Shown: in pieces, positions 47,040 through 59,224 of the stretch
Layout of the letters: each line of letters starts with the position of its first letter
How positions within the stretch are numbered: position 1 is the first letter of the stretch
From: Tragulus kanchil
Taxonomy: Eukaryota; Chordata; Mammalia; Artiodactyla; Tragulidae
Direction: 5' to 3'
Length of the DNA stretch: 64,000 bases
Assembly: GCA_022376925.1 (NCBI GenBank)
Contig: JAIOJX010000026.1
Span: forward strand, 201,414,400 to 201,478,399
Translations under genes and position numbers: made by a program
Notes under the pieces: model-generated
Databases searched by the model: none
The model's input: only the letters and a program-made list of their open reading frames with translations
What the model was told of the DNA's origin: nothing

Positions 47040-47410
47040 AGACCACAGTCTTGATCTTCTTGCTCTTTCTTGAACGTGCTATTATATGCTTATTTAAGTC
47101 TTTCCTCTTAACTCTTCCCTCTGCCTGGATCTCCCTGCCCTTAGGCTTTCTCCCTCACTTAACACAATTGAAGCTCAGATGTCATTTTAAAGAAGGGCTT
47201 TCCCCAACCATCCTTTCTAACCTATTTCCCCTTTCCTACTCCCATAACCAGTGTTTTATTTTTTACAGAATTTACCATCTTTTGTTATATGTTTGTTTAT
47301 GGTCTATCTCCCCAACCAGAATACAAAATTCATGAGCTCAGATTTTATTTATGGTCAATATTCCCAGCACTTAGAGCAATACCTGGGACAAAGTAGGCAT
47401 TCAAACCAAA
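47040..47410 (+). mobile_element. L2 LINE 3' end
   Basis: The order ctctgcctggatctccctgc, ctcagatgtcatttt, gggctttccccaaccatcc, aattcatgagctcag, ccagcacttagagcaatacc, ggcattcaa matches the L2 3' end. Old and diverged. Confidence 0.7.
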
Positions 47411-47679
47411 GAGACCCCACTATCAGTGCCCCTCCCTTGGACTGTACCATTTAAGTGTGTTTTGGCCAAATTCCAGCTTCCAGTTTCTGCATCTCCAGGC
47501 TTGAGGATGCTTTCCAGAAATTGTAGGCTATTTCATACATCTGTGTATCTGACCTGAGGATTTATAACTCTCCCCCACCACCAAAGTGTTACTTTCAGTT
47601 GATTCTCAACATTTGGTGCATAAATGCTACAGCTGTCTTCTATTATTTTTAAATTTTGGCCTCTTACTGGTTAATTATA

Positions 47680-47911
47680 TGTTTATTTTCATCCATCTTT
47701 ATTCTTGGCCTGTGTGGGCCTCCCATTTCAGTGACCTCTCTAGTAGCAGAGCACCTGCTCTGGGCGCATGGGCTCCAGAATGCTGGCTCATAATTGGACA
47801 TGCTGGTCTGGCATCTCTGTGGCACATGGGATCTTCCCGGGTCAGGGATCGAACTGGTGCCCCTTGTGCTACAAGGCAGACTCTATACCCACTGGAACAC
47901 CAGGGAAGCCC
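47680..47911 (-). mobile_element. CHR-type tRNA SINE, inverted
   Basis: Minus strand: tail near 47680, body with cagagcacctgctctgggc, and tRNA-like head (cgggtcagggatcgaactgg, ending caccagggaagccc at 47911). Same variant as at 38989 and 41846. The left edge of duplication 14 is within its body. Confidence 0.87.
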
Positions 47912-48023
47912 AGCTCTCTTCCTCTTGAATTGAACGGGGTGGGAATAAAGAGATGAGTGGAATACTTCTGAGACTGATATAGCTGTCTTTACAACACAGT
48001 TACTGGCTGGCATCCCTTCCCAG

Positions 48024-48232
48024 CAGTCCTCCCTGGTGGCTCGGTGGCAAAGAAACTGCCTGTGATGCAGAAGTGGATTCTACCCCTGAATCAGGAAGAC
48101 TTATTGGGGAAGGAAATGGCAGCCCACTCCAGTCTTCTTGCCTGGGAAATCCCATGGACAGAAGAGCCTAGTGGGCTACAATCCATGAGGTCACAAAAGA
48201 GTTGGACGTGGTTTAGCGACCAAACAACAACA
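48024..48232 (+). mobile_element. Bov-tA SINE, full length
   Basis: tRNA-like head (tcctccctggtggctcggtgg) and BovB-derived half (gaaggaaatggcagcccac, caatccatgaggtcacaaaa), ending accaaacaacaacag. Copied at 49119-49327. The 137-codon frame at 48044-48457 reads through it and is not a gene. Confidence 0.92.
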
Positions 48233-48675
48233 GTCTCTTGCCAGTATCATTTTTCCAGTCTCCTACCAACTTGCACCTTGAAAGTAAACATTTTCCTCAA
48301 ATTCTCATCTCAGGATCTGTTTGGGGCCATCCAAACCAAGGTAGTAAAAATTTGTTATTGTTCAATGAACTACTCAATGCAGTGGATTCTAGATACATAT
48401 TTAGAAAGGCTAAAGAGGAGACAATCCAGCATAGTTTTATGGAAGGTGGAAAGTTAGTTTAGCAACTAAGGGATGGGGCTGCCACGTACTAGGGAGAATA
48501 CAAGATAGAATATGAAAAATGTGAATATGAACTCTTGGCAACATTCTGCAAATCGGTTTCTGCAACTGAGTTATCAGAAATCTACATGGTTGAATATGGA
48601 CACATGGACACTCAACATGTGTTTTCTCATGTGAAACCTATGCAGTTGCATAGGGCCTCACACTCAGAAAACCCC

Positions 48676-48725
48676 TGTTGTTGTTCAATTGCTCAGTCAT
48701 GTCTGACTCTTTGTGAATGACCCTG
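48676..48725 (-). mobile_element. Bov-A SINE end fragment, inverted
   Basis: Only the terminal part (ttgttgttcaattgctcagt, gtctgactctttgtgaatgacc) is present. Copies at 49771-49820 and 50804-50853. Confidence 0.75.
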
Positions 48726-48820
48726 ACTTGGTTTAATGACCTTGGATGTGGCTCAGTGCTCTGAATCAATTTAGCTTTTTAAATCAATGGGAATAATGCA
48801 GCCAACCCAGGGCTGCATGG

Positions 48821-49006
48821 TTTCAGTGTCCTCTCTAGTAGCAGAGCACCTGCTCTGGGCGCATGGGCTCCAGAATGCTGGCTCATAATTGGACATGCTG
48901 GTCTGGCATCTCTGTGGCACATGGGATCTTCCCGGGTCAGGGATCGAACTGGTGCCCCTTGTGCTACAAGGCAGACTCTATACCCACTGGAACACCAGGG
49001 AAGCCC
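48821..49006 (-). mobile_element. CHR-type SINE, inverted, second copy lacking its tail
   Basis: Copy of 47726-47911 carried by duplication 14. The tail part present at 47680-47725 is missing. Confidence 0.87.
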
Positions 49007-49118
49007 AGCTCTCTTCCTCTTGAATTGAACGGGGTGGGAATAAAGAGATGAGTGGAATACTTCTGAGACTGATATAGCTGTCTTTACAACACAGTTACTG
49101 GCTGGCATCCCTTCCCAG

Positions 49119-49327
49119 CAGTCCTCCCTGGTGGCTCGGTGGCAAAGAAACTGCCTGTGATGCAGAAGTGGATTCTACCCCTGAATCAGGAAGACTTATT
49201 GGGGAAGGAAATGGCAGCCCACTCCAGTCTTCTTGCCTGGGAAATCCCATGGACAGAAGAGCCTAGTGGGCTACAATCCATGAGGTCACAAAAGAGTTGG
49301 ACGTGGTTTAGCGACCAAACAACAACA
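49119..49327 (+). mobile_element. Bov-tA SINE, second copy
   Basis: Same element as 48024-48232, carried by duplication 14. Confidence 0.92.
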
Positions 49328-49610
49328 GTCTCTTGCCAGTATCATTTTTCCAGTCTCCTACCAACTTGCACCTTGAAAGTAAACATTTTCCTCAAATTCT
49401 CATCTCAGGATCTGTTTGGGGCCATCCAAACCAAGGTAGTAAAAATTTGTTATTGTTCAATGAACTACTCAATGCAGTGGATTCTAGATACATATTTAGA
49501 AAGGCTAAAGAGGAGACAATCCAGCATAGTTTTATGGAAGGTGGAAAGTTAGTTTAGCAACTAAGGGATGGGGCTGCCACATACTAGGGAGAATACAAGA
49601 TAGAATATGA

Positions 49611-51674
49611 AAAATGTGAATATGAACTCTTGGCAACATTCTGCAAATCGGTTTCTGCAACTGAGTTATCAGAAATCTACATGGTTGAATATGGACACAT
49701 GGACACTCAACATGTGTTTTCTCATGTGAAACCTATGCAGTTGCATAGGGCCTCACACTCAGAAAACCCCTGTTGTTGTTCAATTGCTCAGTCATGTCTG
49801 ACTCTTTGTGAATGACCCTGACTTGGTTTAATGACCTTGGATGTGGCTCAGTGCTCTGATATTACCGTCTTGAAATTCTTAGTAATATAATACATATATT
49901 TTAAATCAAGGAGCCTTGCATTTTTATTTTGTACTGGGTCCCACAAATAATGCAGCCAACCCAGGGCATGTCATGGTTTCTTATTACAGTTGAGAAAGAT
50001 GAATAGAATATCAAAAATTAGAAACAGAATAAACATTTTATATATTGTTAGATGGTAGGTCACTAGAAATCTCAAGGTTTCTCCTAATAGTCTACTTTAA
50101 GAGTGCTTGTCTCTTATTTCAGGTAGTTATATCTGTTTTAGAAAGAGAAATGTGATTTAGCAATATTTTATGATATGAACTGATATAAATCATCAAGACA
50201 TTTTTGGATGGATGTGATATATATATTCTTAGTTTATAGTTTCATTTGTTCAGAGGAAAAATACAGTTATTACAAACTAGAAAAACTATGATGGAACACT
50301 TACCAAAAAGTCAAATTTTTCATTTTCATTGACCTGCCATATTCTATTTTTGTGGTATGTGCCCTATTCGCTGCTGGTGACTTTTTAATTGATCATTCAT
50401 CTAACATTCCAGTTTTGCCAAGAAGTTTTGGTATTTTCAGTCTGACTACTGACATGTAAGGTGCTACTTTAAAAACATATTGTTTATTTCCATTTAAAAT
50501 AGTGAAGATTTTAAACAGTACACTTAAATAATATGAAAAGATGTCTTTTGATATGAAAAAGAGGAAAATGTTTGAGAAGAAAACAGTGATTCTGTATAGG
50601 AAATTTTGGTTTGTGGATTTTCAAGCAGAGTGGCAAAAAGAGGAAAATGTGAATATGAACTCTTGGCAACATTCTGCAAATCGGTTTCTGCAACTGAGTT
50701 ATCAGAAATCTACATGGTTGAATATGGACACATGGACACTCAACATGTGTTTTCTCATGTGAAACCTATGCAGTTGCATAGGGCCTCACACTCAGAAAAC
50801 CCCTGTTGTTGTTCAATTGCTCAGTCATGTCTGACTCTTTGTGAATGACCCTGACTTGGTTTAATGACCTTGGATGTGGCTCAGTGCTCTGATATTACCG
50901 TCTTGAAATTCTTAGTAATATAATACATATATTTTAAATCAAGGAGCCTTGCATTTTTATTTTGTACTGGGTCCCACAAATAATGCAGCCAACCCAGGGC
51001 ATGTCATGGTTTCTTATTACAGTTGAGAAAGATGAATAGAATATCAAAAATTAGAAACAGAATAAACATTTTATATATTGTTAGATGGTAGGTCACTAGA
51101 AATCTCAAGGTTTCTCCTAATAGTCTACTTTAAGAGTGCTTGTCTCTTATTTCAGGTAGTTATATCTGTTTTAGAAAGAGAAATGTGATTTAGCAATATT
51201 TTATGATATGAACTGATATAAATCATCAAGACATTTTTGGATGGATGTGATATATATATTCTTAGTTTATAGTTTCATTTGTTCAGAGGAAAAATACAGT
51301 TATTACAAACTAGAAAAACTATGATGGAACACTTACCAAAAAGTCAAATTTTTCATTTTCATTGACCTGCCATATTCTATTTTTGTGGTATGTGCCCTAT
51401 TCGCTGCTGGTGACTTTTTAATTGATCATTCATCTAACATTCCAGTTTTGCCAAGAAGTTTTGGTATTTTCAGTCTGACTACTGACATGTAAGGTGCTAC
51501 TTTAAAAACATATTGTTTATTTCCATTTAAAATAGTGAAGATTTTAAACAGTACACTTAAATAATATGAAAAGATGTCTTTTGATATGAAAAAGAGGAAA
51601 ATGTTTGAGAAGAAAACAGTGATTCTGTATAGGAAATTTTGGTTTGTGGATTTTCAAGCAGAGTGGCAAAAGAG
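49611..51674. repeat. Duplication 15: tandem pair, unit 1033 bp
   Basis: Left copy 49611-50638, right copy 50644-51674, 5-bp filler agagg, offset constant at 1033. This is the shortest unit in the window. Its left part overlaps duplication 14, so 48516-48764 exists three times. Its right part overlaps duplication 16. Confidence 0.97.
49860..51345. other. Unassigned sequence, largely two copies
   Basis: AT-rich sequence with no recognised gene or repeat apart from the SINE fragment at 50804-50853. Frames such as 50541-50762 and 51574-51783 are short and domain-free. Confidence 0.45.
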
Positions 51675-51981
51675 TAAAGTATTGTACCATTTTCCACTAA
51701 CTAAAAACAGATGTCATGTGATGATGGGTGTTACATTTGCAGCTGACACCCACTTCAAAGAACAGGTGCCTCTAGATGTTTAAAAAAGAAAAAGCAGCTC
51801 TTGTATCAGTCTCTAGCAACTTCAGGAAGTGATGAGTGGGAGCAACGGGAAAACTAGCTCAGCAGCAACTCTGGGTCACTACGTCAGGAAGGTGCAACAG
51901 GACACTTAGGTTCTCATTTTACCTTCTCCTGAGGGAGTCTTCAAAACCAGAAGATAAATTGCTGGATGATAACATTTATTA

Positions 51982-52222
51982 AAAAGTAATGATTACCTAT
52001 ACTGTCATGTGTGGAAAAGATAGCTATTGTCATTGTGCTAAGGGAAAAGGAGTGCTTACAATGGCATGGGGCGATGGTCCAGAGGGGTGGGATGAGGCGA
52101 ACTCGGGGGGTGGGGACCAGGGATATGCATATGACTGATCTGGAAACATACATGCCTGTGAACAACAAAACTCTGTAAAACCTTTAAAATAAAGAATTAA
52201 AAAGAATAAAAGTAATGATTAC
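51982..52222 (+). mobile_element. Young L1 3' end with 15-bp target-site duplication
   Basis: About 210 bp of L1 3' UTR (51997-52207), ending in an A-rich tail (ctttaaaataaagaatt...). It is flanked by aaaagtaatgattac at 51982-51996 and 52208-52222. Extreme 5' truncation. It appears to sit next to or within an older L1 (52223 on). Confidence 0.92.
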
Positions 52223-52448
52223 ACACGCAAAGGTATGATGTAGGACTCATCTTACATCATATACAAAAACTAGCTCAACAGAGATGAAAGATCTAAACAT
52301 GAGAGGTGGAACTATAAAATTCCTAGAGGAAAGTAGGGAAAACTTCATGATACTGCCTTGGCAATGATTTCTGAGACAAGACACCAAAAACATAGGCTAC
52401 GAATGAAAATGTAGATAAATTGGACATCATCAAAATTGAAAAGCTTTA
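52223..52448 (+). mobile_element. Old L1 ORF2 fragment, cut by duplication junction
   Basis: Translated with stops ignored, it reads STEMKDLNMRGG, KFLEESRENFM, SSKLKSF, a known L1 ORF2 segment upstream of the C-terminal domain. Broken by stops. The continuous version is at 53352-53790. Confidence 0.75.
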
Positions 52449-53110
52449 ATGGGGGGTAGTAAGTTTTTCCATTAAAAATTTTTCATTTTCATTGACCTGC
52501 CTATTCTATTTTTGTGGTATGTGCCCTATTCGCTGCTGGTGACTTTTTAATTGATCATTCATCTAACATTCCAGTTTTGCCAAGAAGTTTTGGTATTTTC
52601 AGTCTGACTACTGACATGTAAGGTGCTACTTTAAAAACATATTGTTTATTTCCATTTAAAATAGTGAAGATTTTAAACAGTACACTTAAATAATATGAAA
52701 AGATGTCTTTTGATATGAAAAAGAGGAAAATGTTTGAGAAGAAAACAGTGATTCTGTATAGGAAATTTTGGTTTGTGGATTTTCAAGCAGAGTGGCAAAA
52801 GAGTAAAGTATTGTACCATTTTCCACTAACTAAAAACAGATGTCATGTGATGATGGGTGTTACATTTGCAGCTGACACCCACTTCAAAGAACAGGTGCCT
52901 CTAGATGTTTAAAAAAGAAAAAGCAGCTCTTGTATCAGTCTCTAGCAACTTCAGGAAGTGATGAGTGGGAGCAACGGGAAAACTAGCTCAGCAGCAACTC
53001 TGGGTCACTACGTCAGGAAGGTGCAACAGGACACTTAGGTTCTCATTTTACCTTCTCCTGAGGGAGTCTTCAAAACCAGAAGATAAATTGCTGGATGATA
53101 ACATTTATTA

Positions 53111-53351
53111 AAAAGTAATGATTACCTATACTGTCATGTGTGGAAAAGATAGCTATTGTCATTGTGCTAAGGGAAAAGGAGTGCTTACAATGGCATGGGG
53201 CGATGGTCCAGAGGGGTGGGATGAGGCGAACTCGGGGGGTGGGGACCAGGGATATGCATATGACTGATCTGGAAACATACATGCCTGTGAACAACAAAAC
53301 TCTGTAAAACCTTTAAAATAAAGAATTAAAAAGAATAAAAGTAATGATTAC
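53111..53351 (+). mobile_element. Young L1 3' end, second copy
   Basis: Copy of 51982-52222, including both target-site repeats, carried by duplication 16. Its duplication after insertion shows the duplication is younger than the L1. Confidence 0.92.
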
Positions 53352-53790
53352 ACACGCAAAGGTATGATGTAGGACTCATCTTACATCATATACAAAAACT
53401 AGCTCAACAGAGATGAAAGATCTAAACATGAGAGGTGGAACTATAAAATTCCTAGAGGAAAGTAGGGAAAACTTCATGATACTGCCTTGGCAATGATTTC
53501 TGAGACAAGACACCAAAAACATAGGCTACGAATGAAAAATGTAGATAAATTGGACATCATCAAAATTGAAAAGCTTTATCCATCAGAGGAAACAACAGAG
53601 TGAAAAACCACAAATTAGAGAAAACACTTGTAAACCATTTATCTATAAGGGATTAATATCCATAGTATATAAAGAACTCCTCCAACACAACAGCAATGAA
53701 AAAACAAACTCAAATCAAAAATAAGCAAAGAAGTTGAACATGTTTCTCCAAAGATATATAAATGGCCAACCAACATATGTCTCTCTGCAT
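53352..53790 (+). mobile_element. Old L1 ORF2 fragment
   Basis: Same segment as 52223-52448, continuing past the junction (AKLFIHQRKQQ-like, ISIVYKELLQ, NMFLQRYINGQ when stops are ignored). Decayed. Confidence 0.75.
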
Positions 53791-53934
53791 TTATTTAAGA
53801 TGGTTAAATGAATGGATAAATGGATTGGCAGTTGTTTGGACTGAAATATAGAATGTAACTAATCAATTTAGTGAGAATGAGATTATACTATAAATACTAC
53901 TTTTAAAATAGAAATGCTACATTTAATTTGACCT

Positions 53935-54162
53935 AAATATAATGCAACAGCTTCCATGGTAGTTCATTGGTAAGATGTAAGAGACGTGGGTATGATCCTT
54001 GGGTCAGGAAGATCCCCTGGAGAAGGAAATGGCAATCTACTCCAATATTCTTGACAGGGAAATTTCATGGACAGAGAAGTCTGGCAGGCTACAGTCTATG
54101 AGGTCACAAAGAGTTGGACATGACTTAGTGACTAAACAACAACAGCAACAAATATAATGCAA
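53935..54162 (+). mobile_element. Bov-tA SINE with 13-bp target-site duplication
   Basis: Body 53948-54149: tRNA-like head (gcttccatggtagttcattgg), gatcccctggagaagg and the acagtctatgaggtcacaaa box, ending caacaacagcaac. The repeat aaatataatgcaa occurs at 53935-53947 and 54150-54162. A complete, single-copy insertion. Confidence 0.94.
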
Positions 54163-54295
54163 AGGAAAAAAAGGAAATTGAAGGAATTACTGAAATTCAT
54201 AGAAATGTTTCCTTTTACTGCAAGAAGGCAATGGTTAGGAAAAGAGGTTGGAATATTTTTTTTTAAGTTGCATTTTTCAATTTTGGACAATGTAT
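54163..54295. other. Unassigned single-copy sequence
   Basis: Short AT-rich spacer, nothing recognised. Confidence 0.4.
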
Positions 54296-56524
54296 GGATT
54301 TGTCACTGAATTCACAAGCCTGTGCGCCCAATGCACAGTGAAGCTCATCAGCAGTAAACATTAGAGTTTGGAGCAGGGAAAGGTTTTTACAGAGAAAGGT
54401 GGCTTATGCCCTAAGAATTCCAAAGTTACTGTAAGCTTTCAGGAAGTCCCTTTAAAAAGGTGAGGGATGGGCATGGTTAGTTGTTGCAGACTTCTCAGGG
54501 TTAGATCCTTTGTTCTTGAGGTCCAGCCATTGTCAGGTAATGATGTTTCTATAAATCTCTATCAGGATGAATGTTATTCTCTGTCTTGGCAAGAAAGGGT
54601 GAAGTCTCAATGCACAACTTTCACCCTCCAAAATCCCAGTCCTAGTTAGGAGAAGGCTGATCTCACTTGGCAGCTCCCTGAGGGCCCACTTTCCATATCC
54701 TGCCCAGTTGTCATCTCTGAGGGAGTCCAGCACCCAACTTCAGTCTCCTCAGGCCACCCAAAGTGGAAACAAGGTCTCACAAACTGTGACCCAGAGAGAT
54801 GGCCATTGCTAGTGAGTACAGAGACAGGTATGGGGGAAGAGGTTCATGGCCGCCTCTAGGCCTGGTCCAAGGCGAGTGAGGAACTTAGTGAGGGCTGTGG
54901 ACCCCTGTTGGATGTGGTCCCCAGTCTGGTCCCAGGGCCTCCAGCCTCATCCACTGGTTCAAGGCTGGATGAGCTAGAGGGCCTCCAGGAGAAGACCTCA
55001 CTCTGTCTCTTACCTCACTTCCCACCTGATGACCACCACACCACCCATCAGCACTGATCCTTGGCTGAATCTCTTCCCCAATGGTTCCTCACTGAGAGTT
55101 CCAGTGTGAGCAGGAAAAGTAATGGCTGATTGTTGACAGCTGGTTACTTTGGGGCAGAGCCCACTGAGGCACTGAGCAATGGCAGAGCAAGACCTGTTGC
55201 CTAGTAATGGGGTGCAGAGTAAAGAGGCGCATAACGGGGCTATGCTCACCTGTAATGAAAGCAAGGTGGCAAGTACTTTTACACTTCCCTCCCCTCTATT
55301 CTGGTCTTGCAATATTTGTTGCTTATATTATTTTCACTTTGTTGGCATTTATAGCATCTATATCCTATTGTGAAAATTGTCTCTAAAGTTTTTTTTATTA
55401 ATTTTTTATTTAATTGGATTTGTCACTGTCACAAGCCTTTCAGGAAGCTCATCAGCAGAAAACATTAGAGTTTGGAGCAGGGAAAGGTTTTTACAGAGAA
55501 AGGTGGCTTATGCCCTAAGAATTCCAAAGTTACTGTAAGCTTTCAGGAAGTCCCTTTAAAAAGGTGAGGGATGGGCATGGTTAGTTGTTGCAGACTTCTC
55601 AGGGTTAGATCCTTTGTTCTTGAGGTCCAGCCATTGTCAGGTAATGATGTTCCTATAAATCTCTATCAGGATGAATGTTATTCTCTGTCTTGGCAAGAAA
55701 GGGTGAAGTCTCAATGCACAACTTTCACCCTCCAAAATCCCAGTCCTAGTTAGGAGAAGGCTGATCTCACTTGGCAGCTCCCTGAGGGCCCACTTTCCAT
55801 ATCCTGCCCAGTTGTCATCTCTGAGGGAGTCCAGCACCCAACTTCAGTCTCCTCAGGCCACCCAAAGTGGAAACAAGGTCTCACAAACTGTGACCCAGAG
55901 AGATGGCCATTGCTAGTGAGTACAGAGACAGGTATGGGGGAAGAGGTTCATGGCCGCCTCTAGGCCTGGTCCAAGGCGAGTGAGGAACTTAGTGAGGGCT
56001 GTGGACCCCTGTTGGATGTGGTCCCCAGTCTGGTCCCAGGGCCTCCAGCCTCATCCACTGGTTCAAGGCTGGATGAGCTAGAGGGCCTCCAGGAGAAGAC
56101 CTCACTCTGTCTCTTACCTCACTTCCCACCTGATGACCACCACACCACCCATCAGCACTGATCCTTGGCTGAATCTCTTCCCCAATGGTTCCTCACTGAG
56201 AGTTCCAGTGTGAGCAGGAAAAGTAATGGCTGATTGTTGACAGCTGGTTACTTTGGGGCAGAGCCCACTGAGGCACTGAGCAATGGCAGAGCAAGACCTG
56301 TTGCCTAGTAATGGGGTGCAGAGTAAAGAGGCGCATAACGGGGCTATGCTCACCTGTAATGAAAGCAAGGTGGCAAGTACTTTTACACTTCCCTCCCCTC
56401 TATTCTGGTCTTGCAATATTTGTTGCTTATATTATTTTCACTTTGTTGGCATTTATAGCATCTATATCCTATTGTGAAAATAGTCTCTCAAGTTTTTATT
56501 CTTAATTTTATATTTAAATGGATT
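54296..56524. repeat. Duplication 17: tandem pair, unit about 1.10 kb
   Basis: Left copy 54296-55420, right copy 55416-56524, overlapping by a shared ggatt(t). The first 50 bp of the right copy lack 16 bases present in the left (offset 1120 falling to 1104, then constant). The last 45 bp of the left copy (55376-55420) are a corrupted version of 56480-56524. A t/c transition lies near 54547/55651. Confidence 0.96.
54340..55376. other. Unassigned unique sequence, GC-richer than surroundings
   Basis: No repeat family recognised. From about 54650 to 55030 it is noticeably more GC-rich than the window average. It carries frames of 60-100 codons on both strands (for example 55010-55312 on the minus strand). 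None shows a domain or splice context that I can defend. Recurs at 55444-56480. Confidence 0.4.
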
Positions 56525-57009
56525 TAATGATCCTTATCACACTTTTCCCCTAGAGCCTCTTTTTGAGAGTTTTGTTTTGATTCCCCTAAAAGTTTATTAG
56601 CTTTCATTGTTAAGAGTGTTTTTCAAGAAAGTCTCTATTCCCTGAATATTTTCACACGGAAAGATGCCTGTACCTATATACTTCAATGTCCATTCGGCAG
56701 GGGATAATATTCTTGAGTCATACTTTCTCTCCTTTGGAGCACTATAAGCATTGCTCTGCTGTTTCATGGTAGTGAATTCTGCCATGAAGATATGTGAGGC
56801 CTCACTGACACATCCCCACTCTCTCACCTATAGAAAACCCCACTTTCCTGTCTACCTGGATTTCAGAAGAAGTTTTTCTTTGACTTTAATCATTATATGC
56901 CCAATGTTGGCAATCAATATTAATCTTTCTTAGTAGACAGTATGTCCATTTAACCTGTTGAATCAGTTTTTCCTTCATTTCAGAAAAAAGTTACTGAATT
57001 GTATCTTTC
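56525..57009. other. Unassigned single-copy sequence
   Basis: AT-rich with short frames only. The stretch 56640-56990 has the look of an old decayed repeat, but I cannot name a family. Confidence 0.4.
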
Positions 57010-57033
57010 TTTCTTTCTCTTCCTTCCTTCCTC
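57003..57033. repeat. Pyrimidine simple repeat (TTTC/TTCC)
   Basis: tctttctttctttctcttcc followed by ttccttcctc. The left edge of duplication 18 lies in it, and the shortened copy begins at 58101. Confidence 0.85.
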
Positions 57034-59173
57034 TAGTGTATATATTTACATGAAGTGACATTTCTTTTCCTTTTGTCCAGATTTACTTTGACAACTTAGT
57101 TCAAACACTGTGCCTTCTATAATAAAGTGTGGGTGTGTTCTCCCTAATTCTCTTCTCACTTATCTCTGGAACCTATTTGTTCTTTCCCCTCTGGGCTAAT
57201 GTATCACAGTAGTTTTATTCTTTCACTTTGCTGTCTCTGTAATGTAACAACAGAGATGAATGAAGGGAAAAAGAGTGAGGTTAACCTGGACTCCTGGGCT
57301 GATTCAGTCAATGCTGGGAAATCTTGTTTTACAGCATTCTCCTAGGGTGTTACATGTCCTGTCCCATGACCAACACCAGTTAGCCATAAGTATGAAGTAT
57401 ATCTCATCCATGGGCTTTGGCTTACCACTCTAAGACAGCACATCTGTAAGAGGCAAGTCCTAATGGCCTTCTGCCTCAAACAAGCTTCTAAGTTAATTTT
57501 AGGTGCTTCTTACTCTGGATGAATTTCTCTTGACTTTTCCCACAGATAACAATAGGCTCCTTAAGCCTACTCTACAAAATGTTTAGCTTGTATTTTTTCT
57601 CCTTACTGATTATGTCTGGGGAAGAGTTGAAAGCTATACGTTGTCATACCATACCCCATTCAGAAGTTTCCCTCCTGTTCACTCTATTATAATTTTGTCG
57701 TCCAAGTTTATTTACGTTTGCTAGTATGCCTAGAAAAGAAATTCTGTAAGGCTGCTTTATTCTACAGTTTTTTCCTAGAATTAAAAAAAAAACCCTCCAA
57801 AATAAAGATTCCCATATGATGGACAGCAGCATAGTGCTAATTAGTGTTGATTAATTTTGAAAACCATATTATTTTAAATTAAACAAGTGTTGTAATACTT
57901 TAATACTGGTGTGAAATGGCAATAAAGTTATGATTACTGTTGAACAGGGAGCATAGTATTGGGGTAATTAAAATGAACCCATGGAACCTCAGGACTGGAA
58001 ATGACCCTGGAAGAACACATCTTGACTGTGTTCCGTCTCTTGGGCATGAGATTGATATCACGTTTGCAGTCTGCTGTAGAGAGGAAAAATATATGAAAAA
58101 TTTCTTTCTCTTCCTTCCTTCCTCTAGTGTATATATTTACATGAAGTGACATTTCTTTTCCTTTTGTCCAGATTTACTTTGACAACTTAGTTCAAACACT
58201 GTGCCTTCTATAATAAAGTGTGGGTGTGTTCTCCCTAATTCTCTTCTCACTTATCTCTGGAACCTATTTGTTTTTTTCCCCTCTGGGCTAATGTATCACA
58301 GTAGTTTTATTCTTTCACTTTGCTGTCTCTGTAATGTAACAACAGAGATGAATGAAGGGAAAAAGAGTGAGGTTAACCTGGACTCCTGGGCTGATTCAGT
58401 CAATGCTGGGAAATCTTGTTTTACAGCATTCTCCTAGGGTGTTACATGTCCTGTCCCATGACCAACACCAGTTAGCCATAAGTATGAAGTATATCTCATC
58501 CATGGGCTTTGGCTTACCACTCTAAGACAGCACATCTGTAAGAGGCAAGTCCTAATGGCCTTCTGCCTCAAACAAGCTTCTAAGTTAATTTTAGGTGCTT
58601 CTTACTCTGGAAGAATTTCTCTTGACTTTTCCCACAGATAACAATAGGCTCCTTAAGCCTACTCTACAAAATGTTTAGCTTGTATTTTTTCTCCTTACTG
58701 ATTATGTCTGGGGAAGAGTTGAAAGCTATATGTTGTCATACCATACCCCATTCAGAAGTTTCCCTCCTGTTCACTCTATTATAATTTTGTCGTCCAAGTT
58801 TATTTACGTTTGCTAGTATGCCTAGAAAAGAAATTCTGTAAGGCTGCTTTATTCTACAGTTTTTTCCTAGAATTAAAAAAAACCCTCCAAAATAAAGATT
58901 CCCATATGATGGACAGCAGCATAGTGCTAATTAGTGTTGATTAATTTTGAAAACCATATTATTTTAAATTAAACAAGTGTTGTAATACTTTAATACTGGT
59001 GTGAAATGGCAATAAAGTTATGATTACTGTTGAACAGGGAGCATAGTATTGGGGTAATTAAAATGAACCCATGGAACCTCAGGACTGGAAATGACCCTGG
59101 AAGAACACATCTTGACTGTGTTCCGTCTCTTGGGCATGAGATTGATATCACGTTTGCAGTCTGCTGTAGAGAG
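57010..59173. repeat. Duplication 18: tandem pair, unit about 1.09 kb
   Basis: Left copy 57010-58083, right copy 58101-59173, offset 1091-1090. The 17-bp A-rich filler sits at 58084-58100. Differences: t/a near 57519/58611, c/t near 57639/58729, a T-run change near 57181/58272, and an A-run change near 57784/58875. The unit itself is unassigned sequence with no gene. Confidence 0.97.
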
Positions 59174-59224
59174 ACTGGCTCCATACAACACACACGTATA
59201 TGGAAACAGGAGTGTTGCATGTGA

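Larger units (their letters stand above)
47726..49859. repeat. Duplication 14: tandem pair, unit about 1.10 kb (first link of a triple chain)
   Basis: Left copy 47726-48764, right copy 48821-49859, offset 1095. Differences include g/a near 48486/49581. The 56-bp filler (48765-48820) is a shortened, corrupted version of the true right flank: a 22-bp block at 48792-48813 (aataatgc...cagggc) equals 49946-49967, with about 60-100 bp lost around it. Confidence 0.97.
51346..53578. repeat. Duplication 16: tandem pair, unit about 1.13 kb
   Basis: Left copy 51346-52448, right copy 52476-53578, offset 1130-1129. The 27-bp filler (52449-52475) matches neither flank. Differences: ccatattc against cctattc near 51370/52500, and an A run near 52411/53540. 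With duplication 15, the block 50313-50638 exists three times. Confidence 0.97.

Noticed and set aside
48044..48457. 137-codon open frame present twice (also 49139-49552) as a conserved gene pair
   Set aside because: The first two thirds are a Bov-tA SINE read through, and the second occurrence is only the duplicated segment.
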